From: Cyclobacteriaceae bacterium
Lineage (GTDB): Bacteria; Bacteroidota; Bacteroidia; Cytophagales; Cyclobacteriaceae
NCBI GenBank assembly: GCA_012033595.1
Contig: JAAUQL010000008.1
Span: 1-64,000 of the forward strand
Length of the DNA: 64,000 nucleotides
Reading direction: 5' to 3'
Made by a program: the position numbers and the translations under genes
Shown: one piece after another, positions 52,767-63,200 of the stretch
Numbering within the stretch: position 1 is the stretch's first letter
Layout of the letters: the number at the start of each line of letters is the position of its first letter
The notes under the pieces: model-generated
Database searches by the model: none
What the model saw: only the letters and a program-made list of their open reading frames with translations
What the model was told of the DNA's origin: nothing

Positions 52767-55700
52767 TCAAAAAGATCTTTTAAGGTTGATTTTGGCTGTT
52801 GCAATACCTGTTTGATTGCCCTGTTCATCCTTCAATCTGATGTACAGTACCTTTTCTCCATCTTCGCCCGGGAGGACAAAATTCGATAGTTGCGGTTTGA
52901 ATTCTTCCCATTGAGCTTGCTCAAACTCCGGGTTAGCGCTGATCATCATGTGGCTTGCTCCTTCGGCTTCTATAAACAGACTCACTTTCTTTTCCTCATC
53001 ATTTGTCCAGAGTTCTCCTTTGTTTATGGTAAACGCGTTGAATTTGGGAGGCGTAGTGTCTAGTATGATGGTTGCTTTGGCTACTTCGCTGTAGTTGCCT
53101 GCGTCATCGCTAAATTGCGCAAAATATGTCTTGGCGCCATCTTCTTCTGAAAGAATGATTTCTTTGCCTGGCATAATTGGCTCCCACTGTGCATCAGCAA
53201 AATTTGAATGCTGGCTGATACGCATTCCAGTGGCACCTTCGGCTGAAAGCGACAGTTGAATTTTCCGGTTTTTGTCATTGACGTATTTTGCCCCATTATC
53301 TATTACGATCGCCGGGTTTTTTGGAGCTTCCATATCCACTTGCGCCGAGGCGCTTACGGCTTCCGATACATTGCCGGCTTTATCCCTAAATCGGGCAAAT
53401 ACTTCGGTGGTGGGCTGAGAAGTGTTAAAAATCCAGTCTTTTACCACTGCGCTCATGGGTCCCCATTTGCCATCTTTAAAATCCGAATTGTTGCTAAGCA
53501 TCATTTCATGAGCTCCTCTGGCAAATAGAGAGACTTCTCCTTTGCCCGTTTTATCGGTAAACCAGGCCGCGCCGTTGTTGATGCCGATTTTTCCTTCAGT
53601 TGGTGGTACTTTGTCAAGTATTATCTTGTTATTTATTTCGGTGGTCACATTGCCTGCTTCATCCTTAAATCTGCAAAACACCATTTTGTATCCATCTTCG
53701 CCATCTAATTTCCACTCCTTGCCCGATTGATATTTCTCCCACAGGCCTCCAATGCTGCTGGTGTCGTTGAGGTGCTGATTGCTTATGGCCATACTCACCG
53801 CCCCCTCTACATTGAAGCTCAGGTTCACAATGTTTTGAGGATTGTTGCAAAATTCGGCTCCACCATCGATCATAAAACTAATGACCTTGGGTGGTGTGTA
53901 ATCAGAATTGATGGTTTTGCTAATCACCTCTGAGTCATTGCCTGCACTATCTCTGAATTTGACAAAAACCTGATGCTCACCTTCAGGTCCTTCCAGTGTC
54001 CAGGCGATGGCGGTTTTAAATGGCTCCCAGGTGGCATTTTCCATCGAAGGTTGGTTGGAGACCATCATCTGACTGGCTCCTTCTCCGCGCAGTGACAGCG
54101 CCACTCGTTTATTTTTGTTGCGGACAAATGGATCATTGTTGTTGATTATCAATTCGCAGTTGGCCGGTGGGATCCTGTCTAGTATGATGCCCGCAGCATA
54201 TACTTTCGAGAAATTGCCTGCCTTGTCTTTTAATCGTACAAAAACCGTTTTCGCACCGTCATTGTCGCCTTCCAGTTTCCAATTTTCTATATTTTCTTCA
54301 AGCGGTAGCAGTTTGGCTTGTTCAAAGTCGGGTACATTGGTGAGTTGCATTCCCATTACATCTTCGTCGTGTTTTATTTGCAGTTTTACCATTCCAGTGG
54401 GGTGGTTGGTGTATTTGTTTCCTCCGTCAATGATCAGTTCGCCCATTGGAGGGGTCATGTCCAGGGTGATTTTGGCAGAAACTACTTCGGTCGTATTTCC
54501 GGCTTCGTCTCTGAAACGTGCATAAACGATTTTTTCTCCATCATTGGCAGTATAGTCCAGTCGGGTCTTTGGGCTAAATATTTTTCCCATTTGATGTTTT
54601 TCAGGGTGTTGGGGTTGTTGCTGTATTGGGCTTCAAAAGCATCGTCGATATCACAGGTGAGGGTAACTTTGAGGCCTATACAATGCCGGGCGTTGTTGTC
54701 GATGGTGAAAGAATTCACCTTAGGCGCTGTTCGATCAAGGAAAATTTCTGCTTTGCCCACATCAGATATATTACCGGCCAAGTCAATGATACGTGCATAC
54801 ACTGTTTTCAGTCCATCAGTATCGACATCGAGTTGCCAGGAAGGTACGGCGGTGGCAAAGGCCCTTTGTGTGGCTCCTTCAAAGTTGGGATGGTTGCTTA
54901 GCATCAATTTCAGGTTTTGTGGCGATTCCTTGGGGGAAATCTGTAGCGAAACGGATCCGTTTTGACTGTTCGTATATTTTTGACCCTGGTTGATACTCAG
55001 GGCGGGCCTGTCTGGAGGTGTGGCGCTATAAATAATACTCGCCTCTGCTGGTACTTTTGTGGTATTTTTGGCTTCGTCCATAAAGTACACCTTTATGCTT
55101 TTGATCCCCTCCAGGGTATCAAGCTCCCAGTTGACATCCATTTGTCCGTTTGCTTTAGGGATGAAATCGTAATTTTTGCCTATACCCCTGCTTACCACCC
55201 TGATCATAGTCGCATCATTGGCACTAATGCTCAATTTCACATTTTTAGATCGGGTATATTTTGCACCATCATTGATGGTGATAGATCCTCCGACAGGAGG
55301 AGTGACATCCATGTAAATGACATCGCTGATCACTTTCGATTCGTTCCCGGCCATGTCTTTAAATTTCGCAAAAACGCTTTTTTCGCCATCTCCGGCACCC
55401 ACGTCGATCACCCATTTTATAGATTCTTTATACGGTTCCCATTTGGCATTAGCAAATTGTGCAGAATTGGAGATCATTAATTCATGGGCCTCATCTGCTT
55501 TAAGCTCCACCAACACCCGTCCCAGTTTATCATTGGTGTATTTTTCATCATTATTTATTTTCAATAGCAGATTGTCCGGAGGGGTGGTATCGTAAATGAT
55601 TTTGTTGCTCTCAACCGGCGATTCGTTGCCTGCTTTGTCTTTGAGTTGCACATAAATCATTTTGTCACCTTCATCGCCTGTCAGTAGCAATTTAAAAGCT

Positions 55701-55981
55701 GATTCGCTGTAGGGTTGCCACTGGACATTTTGAAGAGTTGGGTCAAACCCCACTTTCATGGATTCCAATAATGCTTTTTCTGTGCGAAGCGATTTTATTT
55801 CTACCTCTATTTCCTTTTGGTTAGTAAACTTCGCCCCACCATTTATTCTAATGCCGATGAGTGGAAGGCTGGACGGCGCCGAGATAGAAACAGAAAAGTG
55901 GCTGGGAGCGTTTACGGGGCATATTTCGGCACGTACACCGAAGGCAATAAATACAGGTATGATGTAGGCTAGTCTTAACAT
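52767..55981 (-). CDS. secreted protein of eleven tandem ~97-residue repeats (one apparent frameshift)
   Basis: The joined product has about 1072 residues with a signal peptide (about 1-20) from the ATG at 55981. Eleven copies of a beta-sandwich-like repeat follow. Each runs (D)xTPPxxxxxxINxGxxYTN, then AxxMxISNxxxFxxAxWExY, then W-L-xGxDGxKxVFxRFKDxAGNxS. Such repeats occur in many bacterial surface proteins. No CHU_C or other C-terminal sorting domain was found; the protein ends on a repeat (KINLKRSF), so how it is held or released is unclear. The frame is lost in the T5 run 54581-54585 (plus strand); one more base gives WEKIFSPKTRLDYTANDGEK across the join. A minus-strand -7 box lies at 56038-56045. 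Confidence 0.85.
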
Positions 55982-56037
55982 GTCCAAATAGTCAATAAAA
56001 AGTACAAAATTTTGAAGGAATCAAAAAGTTACACAAA

Positions 56038-56045
56038 CAAATTTA
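56038..56045 (-). promoter_or_regulatory. possible -7 element of the repeat-protein gene
   Basis: On the minus strand TAAATTTG matches TAnnTTTG exactly, 57 bases upstream of the ATG at 55981. No TTTG was found at the matching distance. Confidence 0.35.
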
Positions 56046-56278
56046 AGCATTTTGCGATGCATGTAAACCCTTTGGGGCTCGTTGTTGTCATAATTGCTAA
56101 AAAATATCCAGGCTTTGCTTTTCTGCATTTCGTGATCGCTGTAACCATATTACTCTGTCGGCGCAAACATAAATGAAAAGACCGAAATGGTGACTTATGT
56201 TGCGGTATTTCATATGTAAAAAGGCTGTCAAAAATCCGGTGAAAAATAATGTTTATTTCCCCGGAGGGGAGGGTAAAT

Positions 56279-57803
56279 CTACCGGCAGTGCTTTTTAAGC
56301 AATTCCTGCGCATATGCTGAGCCAAGCTGAAAAGCTTTTTTCCAGTCATCGCAAGCGCCTGATTTATCTTTGAGCTCAAGCCTAATCAGACCACGGTTGG
56401 TGTAGGGAGCCGGTATGGATTTGTCCAGCGCGATTGCATAGTCAAAATCATCCATAGCGCCCGATAGGTTGTCCATTTCGTAGAGAAAAATTCCTCTTTT
56501 AAAAAAAGCCTCACCATCTTCCGGGTTGTACAAAATGGCCAGGTCATAGTTTTTTAGCGCTTTATCGGGTTCGTCTGTCAGGCTGTATATTTCGGCGCGC
56601 AACAAAAATATCCCCGGGTACTCGGGATCCAGCCTGTAGGCTTCAGAGAGGTCTTTCAAGGCGGAATCATAGTCCTCCATTTCGAAATAGGCCATGCTCC
56701 TTTTAAAGTATGCATCAGGATTTTCAGGTGCTATTTTTATGGCTGTTTCAAAATCAGCTAAGGCTGCTTCGGACTTTTCTGCCATCAGCAAGGCCAGCGC
56801 TCTATAGAGATAGTAATCATGCTCTTGTCGATTGAGGGAAATAGCCGCATCAAAATCATTGATCGCCGGTACGGGTAGTTCCAAAAAGTAATGTGCCAAG
56901 CCGCGGTTATAAAAAGCCACATCCACCAGTGGGTCGGAGTCGATAATAGATGAAAAATCACCGGCTGCCTGTTCGTATGCACCCATGCTCAAATACAGCG
57001 TTCCACGTTCATTGAGCAATTCTATATTAAGTGAATCCAGAGACAGAGCAAGGTTCAAATCCTCCATTGCCTGACTGTAATCGCCATTTTCTATCAGGAG
57101 CTGTGCCCGCGAAAACCGGGCTTCGTTGTTTTCCGGTTCCAGCTCCAGGGCAAAGTCAAAATCTTTCAAAGCCCCGCTGTGGTCATCCTGGAGGTATTTG
57201 CACAAGCCTCTATGGTAGTAATAGTCGGAGTCGAGCGGGTCGTGGGCAATAGCATTGCTCAAATAATATTTGGCGCTATCGTAATCTTGCTGGTAAAAAT
57301 GACACATGGCTATACCATAGTATGCCAGGTCTGCTTCGGGGTCTTGGCTCAATACCCTGCGGTAGTCCTTTTGCGCCAGAGTAAAATGCGACAACTCAAG
57401 AAAAGCGTCGCCACGTGCTATCAGGTAAAAACTGTTATCAGGATTGTTGGCGAGGGCAGAGTCGAAATAATTGATCGATTGTTCATATTTGCCTTGCTGA
57501 TACAGCACATAGCCGATGTTGTAAAGACAGGTGTCATTGGAGGCTTGTATTTGTAGGCACTTTTTCAGATCACGCAGTGCCCCAGACAAATCTTCTTGTT
57601 CGATTTTCACCAATCCCCTGGTGCTGTAAAGCATTGCACTGGGCTTTTGGGCTATGTCTTTATCGAGTTTTCGGATGGCTTTGTCAAAATTTTGCGTTTC
57701 CAGGTAGAATGCAAGCGAATCAATATCACCAGCGGTGTGCTGTTTTGGCCAAATACCGGCAGGGTAAGAATGAGGCTTATAAAAAAAATTGGTCTGAACA
57801 GCA
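56279..57803 (-). CDS. secreted TPR-repeat protein (one apparent frameshift)
   Basis: The joined product has about 507 residues with a signal peptide (about 1-19, from the ATG at 57803). About thirteen 34-residue TPR units follow, with the usual W/L-G-Y-A-F-A-P pattern (for example YYNIGYVLYQQGKYEQSI-like and NNEARFSRAQLLIENGDY-like). It should be periplasmic and act as a protein-binding scaffold. The frame is lost near 57733-57735; one more base gives NSTPAGDIDSLAFYLETQNF, joining signal peptide to TPR body. It follows the PD40-OmpA gene by 77 bases in the same cluster. Confidence 0.85.
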
Positions 57804-57880
57804 TGCTGTTGTTTTTTGGTTCTAATTTAAGGACTTCGTCGCTTGCAGGCATCAAACGTAAGGATTTCTATGAAAATGTG

Positions 57881-59218
57881 CTATTTCACAAAGTAAATCT
57901 CTACCCGGCGGTTTTTGGCCAACTCCTCTTCTGAGCCAGAGGTGACAATGGGTTTCGATTCGCCCACCCCCTTGGTGGATATCCTGCCGGGCAGGATGCC
58001 AAAATCTGAAAAGTAGCTCCCGACTTCCTCTGCCCTACGCTCAGAAAGTTCCAAATTATAATCTTCCGTACCTTCGTTGCTGGTGTGGCCTACCAATTCT
58101 ATGCTATATTGAAGATTGCTTACCAATTTGTTGGCCAAAAAGTAAATCAACTCTCTCGAACTGGGGGCGACGTCATACGATTCGAAATCGAAATAGACCG
58201 TGCGCGATACCGGCATGCCAAGCAATTCCTGAATCTCGGTTTCGGTTAGTTTGTGTTTGGTCTTACTGATTTCGGCATTTTCTTTTCTGTCTTCTATAGC
58301 CGTGACTTTGGTGGTATAGATATCTGCAAAATTGCCTGAGCGGGTACTCACAAAATAGGCCTCCTGATCTTTGTATAGTCTCAAATAGGCATCAAAGCCC
58401 GGGGAGTTTACTTCTTCTCCGAGGTTGATGGGCTTAGACCAAAGTAGCCAGGAGTCGTATAATTTCCTGGACATAAAGATGTCGGCACCACCATAACCAC
58501 TATGACCGTCGCTGGCAAAAAACAGTGTGTTGCCATCATCGGAAAGGAACGGCGATATTTCAAACCCTTTGGTATTGATGGTGGCGCCCATGTTTTCAGG
58601 TTTGCTCCACTGGCCTTTTTCATCTTTCAAGCTGATATAGAGGTCTTCTTCTCCAATCGAATTGCTACCGTTCATGGAGATGATCAGCACATCTTCCTTA
58701 GGGCTGATATAAAAACCGATGAATGAATTGTCAGATTCCAGTCCGTTGATTTTAATGTCGTACGGTTTAGACCAATCTTCCCCGATCTTAATGGATTTGG
58801 CTATTCCATTGATTTTAGTGGTATTAGGCTTATAAGAATTGAGCAAATAGATGGCTGTTTCATCTGCTTTAATGCCTATCACTGCATTGTTTCTGTGGTT
58901 GTTGAGATTTTGCAATGCATTAGTTGCGGGACCCCACTCGTTTAGTTCGTTTTTTTCACTTACCCAAATGTCCTGCCCCGAGAGCTTTCCACCTGTGTTT
59001 TGCTCAAAAAAAGTCCGGACAAAGTACAGCTTTTTGCCATTGGGCGCCATAACAGGCATGCTTTCTTCAGATTCGCTATTGACAGATTCATTGAGTTTTT
59101 TAGCGTGTTCAAAGCTGTAGTTTTGGGCATGCGCAAGGGTGGCGGGCAATGCCACCGACACACAAATAATGAGCCTGGCTATAATTATTGAAAAAGTGGA
59201 TGTGGAATGATCGTTCAT
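57881..59218 (-). CDS. PD40 propeller - OmpA peptidoglycan-binding protein
   Basis: The protein has 445 residues: a signal peptide (about 1-31), a PD40/WD40-like propeller (about 40-305, repeats with S/PFLSDDGNTLFFASDG and GGADIFMS), and a C-terminal OmpA-like domain (about 335-445, GHTSNEGTEDYN and NRRVEIYF). It lacks the TPR and CRD parts of the related 650-residue protein at 7252-9204; the TPR part may be supplied by the next gene. It is an outer-membrane or periplasmic protein tied to peptidoglycan. The gene lies five bases after the PorP/SprF-like gene. Confidence 0.87.
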   Translation of the reverse strand: MNDHSTSTFSIIIARLIICVSVALPATLAHAQNYSFEHAKKLNESVNSESEESMPVMAPNGKKLYFVRTFFEQNTGGKLSGQDIWVSEKNELNEWGPATNALQNLNNHRNNAVIGIKADETAIYLLNSYKPNTTKINGIAKSIKIGEDWSKPYDIKINGLESDNSFIGFYISPKEDVLIISMNGSNSIGEEDLYISLKDEKGQWSKPENMGATINTKGFEISPFLSDDGNTLFFASDGHSGYGGADIFMSRKLYDSWLLWSKPINLGEEVNSPGFDAYLRLYKDQEAYFVSTRSGNFADIYTTKVTAIEDRKENAEISKTKHKLTETEIQELLGMPVSRTVYFDFESYDVAPSSRELIYFLANKLVSNLQYSIELVGHTSNEGTEDYNLELSERRAEEVGSYFSDFGILPGRISTKGVGESKPIVTSGSEEELAKNRRVEIYFVK

Positions 59219-59222
59219 AATT

Positions 59223-60235
59223 TTACCATAAAAATGGGGCTTTTAAATCTTTTTTGAAAAGCATAAGCGCCAGGGTGATCTCATGGCTGCCGTTGCTGTA
59301 GTTGCTCAGGTCACTGGCCACATAATCATAAGAATAACTTAAATTGAACAAATTATTGATGTACACTCCGCCCATAAATACCACAGCTTGTGTGCTTTTG
59401 TAGGATATTCCGGCCCATGTACGTTCCTTTATCAGCGTTTTGAGGTTCACATCCCAGATGTCGTCGTACGAAGCGTTAAATTTATATAAAACCGAAGGCA
59501 AGAGCCTGACATCTTGGGTAAGCCTGATCCGAAGGCCTGCCATGAGTTTGTGGTCTATATCTTCATTGAAATTGAGTACTTCATTGGTATTCAGAGCCTT
59601 ACGGTATGCCTTAAATGCAGCATACGAAATATAAAATTTTTTACCATACAACATGGCTCCCGGATTGATGTCGAAAAAGGTGCTCTTGCCACCGTTGGCA
59701 AGCAGCCATTGGTAAAAATCATCATCGTCGGGCCGGGTCAGGGTGATTTTTTCCAAATCACGCCGTTGATTGGCAATGGTTCCCGAAACACCAATGGATA
59801 ACTTCAACTTTTTGCCAAGCGGCATGTGAAGTGCATAATTTAGGTATCCGCTGATTTGCTCAAATGCGCCCTGTGTATCGAAACCACATTGCCACCAATA
59901 CCATGTCGCAATTTTTCTCGTAAAGAAATTTTTAAGTTGGGCAGGCTATCCAGATAGTAAGGATTGCTGGTTCGGAGTGCATATTGGGTGTACGATTTCT
60001 GGGTTTCTTTTTGCAGGTATCCGTTCACGCCAAAATATTGAGTGGTTGGGGCATCAACCAGGCCAGTCCACTGATTTCGATAGCTGAGTTTTACATCCAA
60101 AAAATTATCAATACCAGTGCCCGCAGGGTTGATGGTCGTATGGATTTGAAAATATTGGCTAAAGTTAAAATTGTCCTGAGCAGTGCTCTTCAGGCATAGC
60201 AAAACAAATAATACTATTGCTGGAATTTTCTTCAC
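59223..60235 (-). CDS. PorP/SprF-family type IX secretion protein (one apparent frameshift)
   Basis: The joined product has about 337 residues with a signal peptide (about 1-19) and the family opening DNFNFSQYFQIHTTINPAGTG, here by position 21-41. The family is an outer-membrane beta-barrel that pairs with large CHU_C cargo proteins for T9SS export and attachment, as SprF does for SprB. The C-terminal half has the ...NPGAMLYGKKFYISYA and ...NLFNLSYSYDY strands. The frame is lost near 59877-59881; one more base gives VVSDTQGAFEQISGYLNYAL, which fits the family. It starts ten bases after the cargo gene. Confidence 0.87.
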
Positions 60236-60245
60236 TTGATTTTTT

Positions 60246-63200
60246 TTATCTTAAAATCGTAATACTACCAGAATATTTCCTTTCGAATTTCAATATTTCA
60301 ATCGTGTAGTAGTACACTCCTGCACTTAGAACAGCTCCTTTGTAGGTGCCATCCCATTCTTTGTACTGACCGACAGATTCATAAACCATGTTGCCATCGC
60401 GTGCATACACCCTCACAACCGCATCGCTTTGCTCTATTAGATTTTCAATTTCCCAGGTGTCGTTTACCATATCCTGGTTTGGCGTAAAGCCACTCGGAAT
60501 TACCAATTCCACAAAGGTATCTTCAAATTGTATCTCGCGGCTTACCGGAGTACTACTCAGCTCACCATCCGACACGATTATTTCCACGATACGTGTTTTG
60601 GTATTGGGCAAAATCCTTTTATGGTTGGTATAAATCATGGATCGCAAAATATCCTGGTAGATCGATGCTTTTTTGATGCCCGAGATGGTAAGCGTGCCTG
60701 TGGTATCGTTCCAGGAAGTGTTTATACCGTCGTATTTATCTATGGACAAGGAATCCTGACTGTCGAGGTAATTATTGCTAATGGTAATTTTTGCCCATGA
60801 TATACGACCTTCGTCCACCTCCAGCACCTCTGCTGCCTGGGTAATTGGCGCGTTGTAGTCGCCAAAATTGAAAATAATGGCATTGGTTTCCAGGTTGATG
60901 ACTTCCGGGGCATCATCCACAGGCAATACGGTGATGAGCCCACGCGAAGCTACAGCGGCAAAGTCGCGACCATCAGAACCATTCCAGGTAAAAAAGTTGA
61001 TGCCATTAAAGTCTTGCTGTGGAACCAACTTCAATAATTCGATGTCCAACAGCCCAATACTGTCATTTTCATTAATTTCCCTCTCCTCCAACATCAATTT
61101 ACCATTGGCTGGCACTTCTATAAATTTGATCGCCACTAAAGAATCATTGGGGTCGCCATCGGTGAAAGCATCTTTGAATATCGAGGCATTAAAAGTATAG
61201 TTCTGGTCTTCTTCTATGGTTATGTCATTTAGATTGCTCAATTGCGGTAAATTGTTTGGCGCAGTTACAGTGATGGAATAGCGCTGTTCTGCGGTCAATC
61301 CTCCTTTATCTATGGCGATTAAAGTAATGGGATAAGTGCCCGCCGAACCCACCGGGGCAAAGCCCTCCAGCTTGTAAGGAGCCTGGCTCGAAAAAACAAG
61401 CCAAGGTGGTTTGTTTGGCGAAATTTGTACAGTAAAAGTGTCATTGAGATCACTGTCCGAAATTTCGACGTTGTACGTGTATTTTTCGGTTTCCAGTAGA
61501 TCTGTTTCAGGAATACTGGTAAAAACCGGAGGATCATTTACATTGGCAATGTTAAGAATGAAAGACTGGGTAGCTTTGGTATTGTCTTCGCTTTCCAGTA
61601 CGACTACATCTATATTGAATGAACCCACGTCTTTTTCTTCCGGTGTGCCGCTAAGCGTGGCTGTGCCGTCGCCATTGTCGGCTACAAACAACCAACCGGG
61701 CGCTATCCAATCAAAATAACGGTCATCACCTTCCACATCCATTGTCACAATCTGGTAAACATATTCCTGACCCTGGCTGCCCGTGAGCACCGGCGCAGAG
61801 GTGAATACGGGAGGGTCATTTACCGGGACAACGGTCAGCGTCATCGCATCTTCAATAAAGGCGCCCTTGGTGTCCGTGCATTTCACCGTAATAATGGCAT
61901 CGCCATTGGCATCTTTTTTTAATGTTATGACCAGCTGATTTCCTGTAATCCTGGTTTCTACCAGGTTTGGATTGCTATTGCGAACCTCAAATTTCAGATC
62001 CTTGTCAGGATCTTCCTTATCATCGAAAATTTGATATAAATCCAGGATGAGATTTTCAGAATCTTCGTTAAGAGTTGGTTCAGGCAGGCCGCTGGAAGTT
62101 GGGAATGAATTGATGATGATGCGGGCAGTGGCCAGTTCCCCTCCAAGGCCGGCGTTGGTGTTGCTGAGCGAAGCCTGGACATTGAAACTGCCATCTTGCG
62201 AGGAGTTTGGAGTGAATTTCAAACCGGCATTGCCCATGGCAAAGCTGATGAAGGTGTTGTTGCTGATTTCGGTGGTACCGTTGCTTTGATATAATTTGCC
62301 CTGACTGATGTTGGTGATTTTAAAGTGGGTAACTTCGCTTCCGTCACTGACATGCCGCTCTATTACCAGTCCGTTGTTGGTCTGTAAACCTTGATTGGTA
62401 AAGGCATCGCTTACCCTGGGTTGATCAGCCACTGCTTTTACCTCCATCGTGAATTTCCTGCTGATGGTATTGTTTATCAGGGCACCGTCATCTACCGTTA
62501 CCGTAATTTCGGCCGTTCCAAACTGATTGGCATTGCTCGTGTATTTCAATACCCCGGTCTGCGATGCCGCAGTATAGCTTGCTTTTAAATCAGAAATCAA
62601 GGCCTCATTGCTCGAAGTGACGATGATGCTCAGGCCTTGGTTTTCGTTGGGACCAGCAGTGAGCCCGGTCAGGATGATTTGCTGCTGAGCTGCATCTTCG
62701 AGAATGGCTGGCGGATTGGCGATTGGATTCAAAGTCGGAGGATCGTTTACCGGGTTTACCAGCACTTCGAAGGTCTTGATTCTGGACAGCGAACCATCGC
62801 TTACCGTCACAGAGACCATGGCCTTGCCCGAGGCTTCGGGCTTGGGGGTATATCTCAAGATGGCCGTAGTATTGCCTTGCTCGTAGGTAATTGTAAATTT
62901 ATCAATCAGATTGATATTGTCCGATTGGGCAGTAATCTTGATCTCCTGTACTTCGTCCGGATCTCCATCCGTTATTCCGCCAAGATTAATTGTCTGTTGA
63001 CCAGCATCTTCATTGATGGCCGCAGGATTGGGAATGTCGTTGAGGGTCGGCGGATCATTGGTTCCTCCTACATCAATACTGAAGGTAAAGGTTTTGGTAT
63101 CATCATCTCCCGGATTGACGGTGCCTCCGGAATCTTTGACCGTGACGGTGATGGTCGCAATGCCCGTGGCATCCAACTTCGGGGTAAAAGTGACCGTGGC

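Noticed and set aside
56029-56379. 116-residue minus-strand ORF
   Set aside because: Its first third is the TPR gene end in another frame and the rest lies in an AT-rich spacer. There is no family or signal.
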